Positions 43,821-52,127 of a DNA stretch of 64,000 nt are shown here, piece by piece. The notes under the pieces were generated by a model. The model searched no databases. It was not told where the DNA came from and saw nothing but the letters and a program-made list of their open reading frames with translations. The DNA comes from DAOMFB01 sp963721385 (GTDB lineage Bacteria > Acidobacteriota > Thermoanaerobaculia > UBA5066), in assembly GCA_963721385.1 (NCBI GenBank), contig CAVRJB010000019.1, positions 1,054,001 through 1,118,000 of the forward strand. Reading direction: 5' to 3'. Within the stretch, counting starts at the first letter, position 1; every line of letters starts with the position of its first letter. A program made the position numbers and the translations under genes.

Positions 43821-44318
43821 TTAGCGCTTCGCTTTCTTCGTCTTCTTCTTCGGGTTCTTCTTCGTGCGCGAGTTCTCGTAGCGCTCGACATATTGGTCGA
43901 CGGCTATGCGAGCGATAGTGTTGCCGACGACGTCAAGAGGCAGATCGTCGAGCTTCTTGAAGTGGACGCAGCAGCCGCCCATGTCGAGCTTCTTGCCCGT
44001 CCTCTTGTAGGCGATCTCGAACCCTCTCCTGAGCTTGGGGTCGCCGTAGACGCTCATGAGGTAGAGGGTCATGAATTTCGTGTGCGCGCCGAGCGCCGCG
44101 AGCATTAACGGATGACCGTTGTGCGTGTTCGGTAGCGTGGCGAGCGGCACGACCCAAGCGAGCATGCCCCAGTCGACAGTCTCCTCGTAACCCTGCGGCA
44201 GATGCTCGTTGACGGCGTCGCGGACGGCGTTGATGGCGTCTTTGCGCTCGGCGGGCACCGACGCAAGCCACTGATTCACGGTGAGCGCCGGACGTTCCTT
44301 CACCATTCGCTCCTGCAT
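43821..44318 (-). CDS. DUF1801 family protein (cassette)
   Basis: 165 aa (ATG 44306 also possible). DUF1801 features: VNQWLASVPAERKDAINAVR, GYEETVDWGMLAWVVPL and KLDMGGCCVHFKKLDDL, with a Lys-rich tail of about 20 residues. The fold is a YdhG-like domain of unknown role. The start lies 14 bases after GTTAGAC, exactly as in integron cassettes. Confidence 0.85.
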   Translation of the reverse strand: MQERMVKERPALTVNQWLASVPAERKDAINAVRDAVNEHLPQGYEETVDWGMLAWVVPLATLPNTHNGHPLMLAALGAHTKFMTLYLMSVYGDPKLRRGFEIAYKRTGKKLDMGGCCVHFKKLDDLPLDVVGNTIARIAVDQYVERYENSRTKKNPKKKTKKAKR

Positions 44319-44331
44319 GTACTCTCTGGCC

Positions 44332-44391
44332 GTCTAACGCTCAGCATCAGCGGCGGCGCGCAGCGCCGTCCGCTGCATGCTGTTGTTAGCC
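44332..44391 (-). other. attC site (60 bp)
   Basis: GTCTAACGC (44332-44340) and TTGTTAGCC (44383-44391) with arms CAGCGGCGGCGCG/CGCCGTCCGCTG. Read on the minus strand it has the canonical attC form, starting RYYYAACAA and ending GCGTTAGAC, which fixes the direction of the array. The DUF1428 stop codon lies inside it. Confidence 0.9.
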
Positions 44392-44739
44392 GCCGACCGG
44401 GACATTGAATCCGCCGTAGACCATGCGCTTCATGTCGAACGGCATATCCTTTGGCCCACCCATGCTGGGCATTGCCTCCATTACCTTTGCATTGACGCGA
44501 TCGCGATGAGCCCGCGACTTGAATACGATGTAAGAGAACACCACCGTCTCGCCGGGTTTCAACTTCATCACTCGCGCAAACGGCGTTCCCCACTTCGTCT
44601 TGAGGTCGTCACCGACGCATTCCTTGTAGTCGAGCGCGCCGTGCTTTCGCCACAATCTCTCTCCCATCCGAGCCATGCGGAGATAGGCCTTTAGGTTCTT
44701 CTTGGGTACAGGCAGGACATATCCATCGACGTATCGCAT
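44386..44739 (-). CDS. DUF1428 family protein (cassette)
   Basis: 117 aa from ATG 44739 with AGGAGG six bases upstream. Typical DUF1428 sequence: MRYVDGYVLPVPK, HGALDYKECVGDD, KPGETVVFSYIVFKSRAHRD and PFDMKRMVYGGF. The fold is a dimeric alpha-beta barrel of unknown function. Its stop TAA is part of the attC core. The same frame is continuous upstream with the IS3 transposase, but the strong ribosome site supports independent initiation. Confidence 0.88.
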   Translation of the reverse strand: MRYVDGYVLPVPKKNLKAYLRMARMGERLWRKHGALDYKECVGDDLKTKWGTPFARVMKLKPGETVVFSYIVFKSRAHRDRVNAKVMEAMPSMGGPKDMPFDMKRMVYGGFNVPVGG

Positions 44740-45657
44740 TTGAACCTCCTCGCTTGTTCGTGTTTCGCTTGGGCGGCTAACGATACCGCGCTCAGCGGCG
44801 AGCGCAAGCGAGGGAACTTGCTTCGGTTCAGTTGACACCGTGTGGTTAGGGACCTGGGCTTCGAACACGGCCGGGGGAAGGTATCCAAGGGACGAATGGA
44901 GGCGCCGCCGATTGTAGAAGCCGACGTAGTCGAGGAGAGCGGCCCGGAGGTCGGAGTCCTTCTGGAACGTCATCCCGAAGAGCCACTCGGTCTTCAGCGA
45001 ATGGAAGAACGACTCCATGTGGGCGTTGTCGTTCATCTGCCGCGGGCGATTCATGCTCTGGACGAAACCCCGGCGGGACAGTTCGTCTCCGAGGTGGACG
45101 GCCGAGTACTCGATCCCGCGGTCGCTGTGAAACGTCAGGCCCGCAGGCGGACGGCGCCATCGGACGGCGTGAGTGAGGGCGCGCCGGGTCAGCGAAGCGT
45201 CCCGATTCCGGCCCAGGCTCCATCCGAGGACCCTGCGGGAGTGCCGATCCATCACGACGGCCAGGTACCGCCAGCGTCCGGCGACCCGGACGTACGTGAC
45301 GTCTCCCACCCAGAGCTGGTCCGGGCCGGTCGTCGTGAGACCGTGGACCGTGTTCGGATGCAGCCGATAGAACGCCTTCTGACCCACGCGCGACCGGCGG
45401 TAAAGACGGGCCGAGCGGCCCTGGAGCTGTGCCAGGCGCATCAGACGCGCGACACGGCGTCGGCCAACCGAAACGCCTCGCCGCCCGAGTTCGCGGGTCA
45501 CTCGAGGGCTGCCGTAAAGCCCCCTCGCCTCCTGGAACACCGCCAGAACCCGTTCGGTCATCGCCGCGTCAGAACACGTCCGGCGACTCGGACGACGGCG
45601 TCGCCAGGCGTAGAACCCGGCCCGCGTGACGGCGAACCTCCTGCACATCAGGCTCAC
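44386..45657 (-). CDS. IS3 OrfB transposase (copy 1) with lost stop, reading through into DUF1428
   Basis: The open frame of 423 codons starts as OrfB (integrase core: GDVTYVRVAG, FHSDRG, ESFFHSLKTE supplying Asp-Asp-Glu) and would normally stop as in the other copy (VPNHTGVN then stop). Here one C is missing near 44838, so the frame becomes VPNHTVSTEPK and runs out of the element, through the attC half and into DUF1428. OrfB is normally made by -1 slippage at an A-rich site (AAAAAG near 45735) from OrfA. Confidence 0.8.
   Translation of the reverse strand: MSLMCRRFAVTRAGFYAWRRRRPSRRTCSDAAMTERVLAVFQEARGLYGSPRVTRELGRRGVSVGRRRVARLMRLAQLQGRSARLYRRSRVGQKAFYRLHPNTVHGLTTTGPDQLWVGDVTYVRVAGRWRYLAVVMDRHSRRVLGWSLGRNRDASLTRRALTHAVRWRRPPAGLTFHSDRGIEYSAVHLGDELSRRGFVQSMNRPRQMNDNAHMESFFHSLKTEWLFGMTFQKDSDLRAALLDYVGFYNRRRLHSSLGYLPPAVFEAQVPNHTVSTEPKQVPSLALAAERGIVSRPSETRTSEEVQMRYVDGYVLPVPKKNLKAYLRMARMGERLWRKHGALDYKECVGDDLKTKWGTPFARVMKLKPGETVVFSYIVFKSRAHRDRVNAKVMEAMPSMGGPKDMPFDMKRMVYGGFNVPVGG
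44775..44812 (-). other. Left half of attC interrupted by IS3 copy 1 (right half 46061-46086)
   Basis: GGCTAACGATACCGCGCTC through AAGCGAG is the left two-thirds of an attC. The rest (GAGTCCGCTGCAGCGCG to GTTAGGC) appears on the far side of the element at 46061-46086. GAG is repeated at both junctions. Confidence 0.85.
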
Positions 45658-46060
45658 CGGGAAGAACCTCCGGTTCGCCTCGAGGAACGCGAAGACGTCC
45701 CCCGTAACTCGCGGGCGAACCGGATCGCTCTTTTTAGGAGCTCATGCTCCATCTTCAGCCGCTTGTAATCGCGCTCGACCTCTCGCAGCCGCTGGAGCTC
45801 ACCCACGGCTTTCAGGTCCAGAGCCGGCAAGGCACCGCGCAGCTGGCCGTCCCGGGCCTGCTTGCGCCAGCGCGACAGCATGAAGGGGTGAATGCTCAGT
45901 GAAAGCGCCACGTCCCGGACCAGGACTCCCGGCTGCCGGCTCAGCTGAACGGCCCGCAGCTTGAACTCCTGGCTGTAGCTCCTGACTCTCCGGGGTCCTG
46001 CTTTTCCCATCGTGACCTCTCTAGTTAGCTGAGAGTGTCAACGATACCGAAGCAACCTCC
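44813..46060 (-). mobile_element. IS3-family insertion sequence, copy 1, inserted in attC
   Basis: 1248 bp. Ends are imperfect inverted repeats sharing TTGCTTCGGT and GTTGACAC at each side. A 3-bp GAG duplication flanks it. It contains overlapping OrfA and OrfB with an A-rich slippery site. Nearly identical to copy 2 at 48451, which sits at the same attC position. Confidence 0.9.
45654..46010 (-). CDS. IS3 OrfA (copy 1)
   Basis: 118 aa. Helix-turn-helix of IS3 OrfA type (YSQEFKLRAVQLSRQPG, ALSLSIHPFMLSRWRKQ) followed by a leucine-zipper-like region (LQRLREVERDYKRLKMEHEL). It binds the element's ends; slippage near its 3' end makes the OrfAB transposase. Identical in copy 2. Confidence 0.92.
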   Translation of the reverse strand: MGKAGPRRVRSYSQEFKLRAVQLSRQPGVLVRDVALSLSIHPFMLSRWRKQARDGQLRGALPALDLKAVGELQRLREVERDYKRLKMEHELLKRAIRFARELRGTSSRSSRRTGGSSR

Positions 46061-46086
46061 GAGTCCGCTGCAGCGCGTTGTTAGGC

Positions 46087-46440
46087 CGCCCGGCGGGCAT
46101 TGAATCCGCCGTGACCATGCGCATTCGTAAACGGCATATCCTTTGGCCCACCCATGCTGGGCATGCCTCCTTACCTTTGATTGACGCGATCGCGATGAGC
46201 CCGCGACTCGAAGTACGATGTAACGCGAACACCAGCCGTCGTGCGCCGGATTTAACGGCGGATGCACCGGCGCGAAACGGACGTTGGCCCCCGGTCGTCT
46301 TGAGGGCGTCGCCGACGATTACTAGTAGTGAGCGCGCCGCGCTGCCACAAATCTCTCGGCCATCCGAGCATGCGGAAATAGGCCTTTAGGTTCTTCGGGT
46401 ACAGGCGGCACTATCCACGAGGTTCGCATTGAACCTCCCG
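46087..46440 (-). pseudogene. Decayed duplicate of the DUF1428 cassette
   Basis: Side by side with 44386-44760 the sequence matches over its whole length (GGCATATCCTTTGGCCCACC and the upstream CTTGTTCGTGTTTCGC flank) but with more than ten small insertions and deletions, so no frame survives. It is flanked like the intact cassette by attC pieces, showing a duplicated cassette on either side of IS3 copy 1. Confidence 0.8.
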
Positions 46441-46460
46441 CTTGTTCGTGTTTCGCGTGG

Positions 46461-46500
46461 GCCTAACGATACCGCGCTCAGCGGCGAGCGCAAGCGATGC
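46461..46500 (-). other. Half attC site
   Basis: GCCTAACGATACCGCGCTC and GGCGAGCGCAAGCGA are present, but the expected GAGTCCGCTGCAG...GTTAGGC half does not follow; unrelated DNA starts at the position where the two IS3 copies insert in other sites. Confidence 0.6.
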
Positions 46501-47935
46501 TGGCGATGTAGAAGGCCGGTCTCCCCGGCGAGCAGTTGGAAGGCCGGCTGCGGAAGAAAGTCACGGGCCGAGGCCGCGAAGGGAGCGCGGCCGAGGAAGC
46601 GTAGCACCGGCGAGAGGGCTGCAATAGTGGGGCTGGACGTGGGCGACCGGCGGCAGTACTGCGTTTTGACGGCGAAGGACAGCTCGAAGACGGCAGCGGC
46701 GATCGGCGACGACGCGGAAGGGTCGAGGCCGAGATTGGAAAGACGAGGGATGGGATCGCGCGGAGATGGGGACGCACTCGCCGAGAGTGAGCGGCTCTTG
46801 AGGCCTGCGCGGGGACGCAGGCTGGCTGGTGGGACAGGCCAGCGGCGGCTGCGCATGATCTGACGAGAGCGCCAAGCAAGACCGGCTCGACGGCGAGAAG
46901 GCAGGGGCGCCGCGGATGACCCGGCGCTGCAATCGGGGTGTAGGCAGCGTCGGCCGGAGAGGAGGGCCGAGGACCGGTCGGCGCTGGAACGCGGGACCTT
47001 CTGTGCGTGACGGGACGAAGCGTCGCCTCTCAGGGAGCGTGAAGGCGACGGGGACCGGATGAGGCGCAGCTCGACGCGCGCGCTTTGCGGACGACGTGGC
47101 CTGACAGGTCCGGCGGCTATCGGAAGCGCCGAGCGGTGCTGCCGCGATCGGGGCGGTCGAGAGCAGGATCCGGCGACTGGCCTCAGGGTGGAGCACGCCG
47201 GATAGCCGGCGGCGCAGGGACGGCGATCCTCCGGGCGCGGGTGCTGGCTGGGCGGAAGGGAGCGAAGCTGGTCAGACCTGACGTGCAGAGCGCCCGGGGC
47301 GATCGGAAAGGGGCGGTCGAGGGGGCGTACCTGGCGACTCGTCCCGGCGCGTCGGCCGAGCGGGGAGGCGACCCGCAGCTACGCATAACGAAGCGCTCAG
47401 CGGCTACGCAGGCGAGTCTGCTGCAGCGCGCGCGGGCCCCGCTTGGCCCCTTCGGACCCCGAGAGCAACCTGGAGCGATCGGCACGGAGGCTGCCGACCG
47501 GGGAGCCGCGAGGACGCGAGCCGCGCGGCAGTGACCCAGAGCTGGCCGTCCCGCGCAGGCGCTGGACATGGGCGAGGTACGAAGGAGCCCTGTCCGCGAT
47601 CCAAAGCCACGGAGTTCCACCGGCAGCGTAAGGAAAGGATCCGTCGGAAGCGAAGACGAAGGATACGTCGGCAGAAGGTGCCTCGAACGAACGAGAACGA
47701 GGCGAGTAGCAGACCTTACGGCACGACCAGGACACGAGCCCACGACCCGTCCGGGGGAGATGCACTGGAGCTCGGACCAACAAGCGGGCCCGCAGGTACC
47801 AGACAGCCCCGATCCGGGAGGCCAGAGCCGGAAGGACTCCTGCACCGGAGGCTGCAACGAAGGAAGCCCATCAGAGTGCGAATGGAAGCCTGCCGAGACA
47901 ACGGGCTGGATCCGAGCCAGGGGGATCCAGCCGGC
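46500..47935. other. 1.4 kb without a recognisable gene, holding a worn attC
   Basis: No frame on either strand looks like a protein family; the long frames present are Arg/Ser/Pro-rich and typical of non-coding GC-rich DNA. The plus strand is strikingly purine-rich. A worn attC (GCATAACGAAGCGCTCAGCGG then GAGTCTGCTGCAGCGCG) lies at 47384-47432. The stretch may be two non-coding cassettes. Confidence 0.4.
47904..47932. repeat. Hairpin at a cassette start
   Basis: GGCTGGATCC, nine-base loop, GGATCCAGCC: a perfect 10-bp stem four bases from the attC core at 47936. On the minus strand it follows the attC directly, where a cassette gene would normally start, so it may act as a terminator or a structured RNA start. 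Confidence 0.6.
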
Positions 47936-47994
47936 ACCTAACGATACCGGCTCATCTCGAGCGCAAGCGAGTCCGCTGCAGCGCGCTGTTAGAC
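47936..47994 (-). other. attC site (59 bp)
   Basis: ACCTAACGATACC at the left, GAGCGCAAGCGAGTCCGCTG and GTTAGAC at the right: the best uninterrupted example of the consensus site in this array. Confidence 0.88.
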
Positions 47995-48407
47995 CGTGGC
48001 ATCCGTGGCCGCACGTGTCGCACCTGTGGGGTCGGCTGAACGGAGACGGAGACCGGAAAGGAAGCGGCTCGCGATGCTGGGCCAGAAGAGTGAAACCGAT
48101 GTGAAGGGGAGAAACGCCGACACTCGGAGCGCGCATGCCGTGACCCAGGCTCCAAATCGCGACGGGAGGGATAGAGCGAGATCAGCTCGACTGAGGTTGG
48201 AGCGGATCTTGATCGGAGCTGCGTGCGGCTTAGGTGGCAGGCCATGGGCCAGGCACCGACGAGTGCGAATATTCGGCCGGAAGCCCGCGACGCGGAGCGA
48301 CCCGTACTAATCACGGGCAGTCGCGTGATCATAGGCCAGATAAGCGAAGTGAGAATCTGACAGAGAGAAGGGAACGCCGGAAGGGCGCACCAACCTGTTT
48401 CGTTCAT
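47952..48407 (-). CDS. Possible cassette ORF, unknown
   Basis: 151 codons from ATG 48407, seven bases past the attC end GTTAGGT. The first 60 residues are moderately hydrophobic (SLIWPMITRLPVI), the remainder Ser/Arg-rich, and the stop lies inside the next attC. Position fits a cassette gene, composition does not clearly support coding. Confidence 0.3.
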   Translation of the reverse strand: MNETGWCALPAFPSLCQILTSLIWPMITRLPVISTGRSASRASGRIFALVGAWPMACHLSRTQLRSRSAPTSVELISLYPSRRDLEPGSRHARSECRRFSPSHRFHSSGPASRAASFPVSVSVQPTPQVRHVRPRMPRSNSALQRTRLRSR

Positions 48408-48413
48408 TCGCGC

Positions 48414-48450
48414 ACCTAACGATATCAAGCTCAGCGGCGAGCGTAGCGAG
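48414..48450 (-). other. Left half of attC interrupted by IS3 copy 2 (right half 49698-49723)
   Basis: ACCTAACGATATC through AGCGAG, continued at 49698 with GAGTCCGCTGCAGCGCG and GTTAGAC. Same break point and same GAG repeat as for copy 1. Confidence 0.85.
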
Positions 48451-48465
48451 GGAACTTGCTTCGGT

Positions 48466-49294
48466 TCAGTTGACACCCGTGTGGTTAGGGACCTGGGCTT
48501 CGAACACGGCCGGGGGAAGGTATCCAAGGGACGAATGGAGGCGCCGCCGATTGTAGAAGCCGACGTAGTCGAGGAGAGCGGCCCGGAGGTCGGAGTCCTT
48601 CTGGAACGTCATCCCGAAGAGCCGCTCGGTCTTCAGCGAATGGAAGAACGACTCCATGTGGGCGTTGTCGTTCATCTGCCGCGGGCGATTCATGCTCTGG
48701 ACGAAACCCCGGCGGGACAGTTCGTCTCCGAGGTGGACGGCCGAGTACTCGATCCCGCGGTCGCTGTGAAACGTCAGGCCCGCAGGCGGACGGCGCCATC
48801 GGACGGCGTGAGTGAGGGCGCGCCGGGTCAGCGAAGCGTCCCGATTCCGGCCCAGGCTCCATCCGAGGACCCTGCGGGAGTGCCGGTCCATCACGACGGC
48901 CAGGTACCGCCAGCGTCCGGCGACCCGGACGTACGTGACGTCTCCCACCCAGAGCTGGTCCGGGCCGGTCGTCGTGAGACCGTGGATGATTCGGATGCGG
49001 CCGATAGAACGTCTTCTGACCCACGCGCGACCGGCGGTAAAGACGGGCCGAGCGGCCCTGGAGCTGTGCCAGGCGCATCAGACGCGCGACACGGCGTCGG
49101 CCAACCGAAACGCCTCGCCGCCCGAGTTCCCGGGTCACTCGAGGGCTGCCGTAAAGCCCCCTCGCCTCCTGGAACACCGCCAGAACCCGTTCGGTCATCG
49201 CCGCGTCAGAACACGTCCGGCGACTCGGACGACGGCGTCGCCAGGCGTAGAACCCGGCCCGTGTGACGGCGAACCTCCTGCACATCAGGCTCAC
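48466..49294 (-). CDS. IS3 OrfB transposase (copy 2), frameshifted
   Basis: Normal stop (VPNHTGVN, 48466) but the frame breaks near 48985-48995, where copy 1 reads FYRLHPNTVHG and this copy has lost two bases. The catalytic half from GDVTYVRVAG onward is intact. Together the two copies define one complete OrfB. Confidence 0.82.
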
Positions 49295-49647
49295 CGGGAA
49301 GAACCTCCGGTTCGCCTCGAGGAACGCGAAGACGTCCCCCGTAACTCGCGGGCGAACCGGATCGCTCTTTTTAGGAGCTCATGCTCCATCTTCAGCCGCT
49401 TGTAATCGCGCTCGACCTCTCGCAGCCGCTGGAGCTCACCCACGGCTTTCAGGTCCAGAGCCGGCAAGGCACCGCGCAGCTGGCCGTCCCGGGCCTGCTT
49501 GCGCCAGCGCGACAGCATGAAGGGGTGAATGCTCAGTGAAAGCGCCACGTCCCGGACCAGGACTCCCGGCTGCCGGCTCAGTTGAACGGCCCGCAGCTTG
49601 AACTCCTGGCTGTAGCTTCTGACTCTCCGGGGTCCTGCTTTTCCCAT
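49291..49647 (-). CDS. IS3 OrfA (copy 2)
   Basis: 118 aa with the same sequence as OrfA of copy 1, including the helix-turn-helix and the Leu-rich helix. The slippery A-run sits near 49370. Confidence 0.92.
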   Translation of the reverse strand: MGKAGPRRVRSYSQEFKLRAVQLSRQPGVLVRDVALSLSIHPFMLSRWRKQARDGQLRGALPALDLKAVGELQRLREVERDYKRLKMEHELLKRAIRFARELRGTSSRSSRRTGGSSR

Positions 49648-49738
49648 CGTGACCTCTCTAGTTAGCTGAGAGTGTCAACGATACCGAAGCAACCTCCGAG
49701 TCCGCTGCAGCGCGCTGTTAGACGCCGCTGCGGTTCGG

Positions 49739-51126
49739 TCCGGGCACATGGGTGACAGAAGAGTCCAGGCACATGGGTAACAGAGGGCAGAGTGGGGGCG
49801 GGAGGAGAGACGCCCGATGCCCTGGAAGGAGACGACCCCTGTGGCCGAGAGGATGCAGTGCCTGGTGGACTACCGAAGCGGGCTGTTCACGGTGAGCTTT
49901 GTAGCCGAGCGGCACGGCGTGAGCCGCAAGACGCTCTACAAGTGGATCGGGAGATTCGAGGAGGACGGCGTGGCGGGGCTCGAGGATCAGGCCCGCAGGC
50001 CCGCGTGCCATCCGAATCGGACGCCGGAAGAGATCGAGGCGGCAATCACGGCCTTCCGGCGAAAGCATCCGGACTCGGGTCCGAAGAAGATCGTCCACGT
50101 GTTGTCGGGGCGCCACGTCGAGACGACGTGGCCGGCGCGAAGCACGGTAGCGGCGATCCTGAAGAGAAACGGGCTCGTAAAAGGGCGACGTCGCAGGCGG
50201 GCGGTGGGGCACCCGGGACATCCGACGACGGTGGCGCAGGAGCCCAACGAGCTGTGGGCGACGGATTTCAAGGGCGAGTTCCGGACGGGAGACGGGACCT
50301 ACTGCTACCCGCTGACGGTGACCGACCTCTACAGCCGGTACCTGCTGGGATGCAAAGGACTGCTGACGACGAAGACCGGCGGCGTGAAGAAGGGATTCGA
50401 GCGGCTGTTTCGGGAGTACGGACTGCCGCGGGCCATCCGCAGCGACAACGGGGTGCCGTTCGCGTCGACGGGCCTGGGCGGCTGTCGCGGTTGTCGGTGT
50501 GGTGGATCAAGCTGGGGATCCGGCCCGAGCTGACCCAGCCGGCTCACCCTGAGCAAAACGGCTCGCACGAGAGGAAGCATCGCACCCTGAAGCGGGCCAC
50601 GACCCGACCTCCCGCCGGTGATCTCGTCCGCCAGCAAAGACGGTTCGATGCGTTTCGGCAGGAGTTCAACAGCGAGCGGCCCCACGAAGCCATCGGAATG
50701 AAACGTCCGGCCGAACTCTACCGCCCTTCGGCGCGGCCGTCCCCTCGGTGCCGCCGAAGATCGAGTACCCCGGCCACTTCGAGGTAAGGCTCGTCAGCCG
50801 AAACGGCGGCATCCGCTGGAAGAGGGGCTGGCTCAGCGTCAGCCATCCGCTCATCGACGAGTACGTCGGGCTCGAGGAAGTCGACGACGGGGCGTGGGAC
50901 CTCTACTTCGGGTCGCTGCTGCTCGGTCGCTTCGACGAGAGGGAGCAGAAGCTCTTTGCAGCGTTCTATCAACATCGGCCCTGGCATCGCGGCGGCGCCG
51001 CCGGGCAGGACCGCGATGAGTCAGAGCACCAGGATTTCCACCCATTCCACCGCGCGACGACGACGAGCTAACTGTTGATGAGTGTCACCCATGTGCCCGG
51101 ACTAAAGTGTTACCTATGTGCCCGAT
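49739..51126 (+). mobile_element. IS481-like insertion sequence with doubled terminal repeats
   Basis: Each end carries two versions of the IS481-type terminal repeat: GGGCACATGGGTGACA (49742) and GGCACATGGGTAACA (49768) on the left, TGTCACCCATGTGCCC (51083) and TGTTACCTATGTGCCC (51109) on the right. It encodes one transposase on the plus strand, opposite to the cassettes. It has cut the 95-residue membrane-protein cassette. Confidence 0.85.
49817..51071 (+). CDS. IS481-like transposase, two frame breaks
   Basis: About 417 residues over three frames. The first (ATG 49817) holds a winged HTH (FVAERHGVSRKTLYKWIGRF), a second HTH and the DDE start ELWATDFKGEF, then the second Asp in IRSDNGVPF. 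One base is missing near 50481, after which WWIKLGIRPELTQPAHPEQN and the Glu-bearing HERKHRTLK follow. A further slip near 50738 leads to the C-terminal beta domain (IEYPGHFEVRLVSRNGG). Probably inactive as sequenced. Confidence 0.85.
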
Positions 51127-51397
51127 CGTTCATGCCAGCTGACCCTACCTTGAGGCGCCGGGCAAGTGCCCGCACACCGAAGGCTAAGAATCCGTACAGC
51201 AACGCATTGAGGAGCGGAGCTGCAAAGATGTTGTCGAGCAGCAAGAGGGAGCAAGTGATGTCTGCCAGGAGCAACGAGACACTGATGAAGAGCGACTGGG
51301 GCGCCGTGAAAAAGACCCACATGAACATGAACCAGAACAGGCCTATGAAAAGGCCCATGAGGGCCCAGAACAGCGGCGAGCTAAGGCGATGTCTCAT
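51110..51397 (-). CDS. Cassette-encoded membrane protein, C-terminus cut by IS481-like element
   Basis: 95 residues, ATG seven bases past the attC. Three hydrophobic helices (WALMGLFIGLFWFMFMWVFF and two more). The last residues (RAHR and the stop) are read from the terminal repeat of the element, so the original protein was longer; the lost end would lie beyond 49738. Family unknown. Confidence 0.7.
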   Translation of the reverse strand: MRHRLSSPLFWALMGLFIGLFWFMFMWVFFTAPQSLFISVSLLLADITCSLLLLDNIFAAPLLNALLYGFLAFGVRALARRLKVGSAGMNDRAHR

Positions 51398-51404
51398 GTG
51401 CGGC

Positions 51405-51467
51405 GTCTAACGATATCGAGTTCAGCGGCGAGCGCAAGGCGAGTTCCGCTGCAGCGCGGGGTTAGGC
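51405..51467 (-). other. attC site (63 bp)
   Basis: GTCTAACGATATCG and GTTAGGC with arms CAGCGGCGAGCGCAAGGCG and TTCCGCTGCAGCGCG. It is the rightmost clear attC and, given the array direction, follows the first surviving cassette. Confidence 0.88.
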
Positions 51468-52111
51468 CGAGGGACCGTCCGGGTGTAAAGGGATGCGTAC
51501 CGAGCGCGGCTCGAGAAGTGGGGTGCCGTGCCCTACGACGACCCGTGCGTTCTGGCATAGCGGGTATGTGAGAAGGACAGGCTCGATGGATGCGAAGAGC
51601 GATTCGGCGCTCGGGCCATAAACGTAGATGGCCGTCTCTGTGGGTCCCTTCCAAGAGGCACGAACCTCCCCGAGTGACTGAATGCCATAGCGTTGGAAAG
51701 CAGATCCGCTAGTGCGTCGGTATCGGTGCTGGAATAGACAGGATCGGGAAGGTTAGTGCCATCAAGGTAGATGGCCACGCATTCGGTGGAGCCGAACGGA
51801 TAGGTTAGGTCGGAGGCGCGCCGACGGTACTCGAGTTGCGAGCCTCGAGGGGCGCCACACTGGTCAAGAACGGTGGCCGCCACGGGAAGCGCTCGTTTCA
51901 GATCGAGCAGATCGAGATCGATACCTACGTATTCGATCTCGCCCTCTTTACTGACAAGCGAGCCGCCGCCCGTGATCTCGCCGAGACCCTGAGCGGCGAG
52001 CGCTTCCGCCAAGGGGTCCTCGTATCGGGTAGCGCGGTCGAGAGGCATGATGAACTCGCAGATCTTTGCGTAGACAAAGGTCGGGCGCTTCCAGAGCTTA
52101 GCGATCTGCAC
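51462..52111 (-). CDS. First cassette gene, unknown function, frameshifted
   Basis: About 216 residues in two frames. From a GTG at 52111, the first frame gives RYEDPLAEALAAQGLGEIT, VGIDLDLLDLKRAL and ECVAIYLDGTNLP. Near 51700 (run GGAAAG) one base appears to be missing, and the other frame continues as YGIQSLGEVRASWKGP, SAESLFASIEPVLLTYP and VVVGHGTPLL to a TAA that is part of the attC core. Mixed alpha-beta protein; no family recognised. An unshifted reading stops at 51533 with a Ser/Arg-rich nonsense tail. Confidence 0.65.
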
Positions 52112-52127
52112 CGGCTGTGACTCCTCG

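Larger units (their letters stand above)
48451..49697 (-). mobile_element. IS3-family insertion sequence, copy 2, inserted in attC
   Basis: 1247 bp, differing from copy 1 at only a handful of positions. Ends GGAACTTGCTTCGG and, inverted, GGAGGTTGCTTCGG; flanked by GAG. The closeness of the copies means recent transposition. Confidence 0.9.

Noticed and set aside
46500..47940. Group IIC-attC intron
   Set aside because: No reverse transcriptase frame and no domain V-like hairpin at the expected end next to an attC core.
46561..48136. Minus-strand frames of 211 and 317 codons in the cassette array
   Set aside because: Ser/Pro/Arg-rich composition, crossing a worn attC and an intact attC, no ribosome site.
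44813..49697. IS copies as a composite transposon carrying the cassettes between them
   Set aside because: Each copy has its own GAG repeat and splits its own attC, so they are better explained as two independent insertions.
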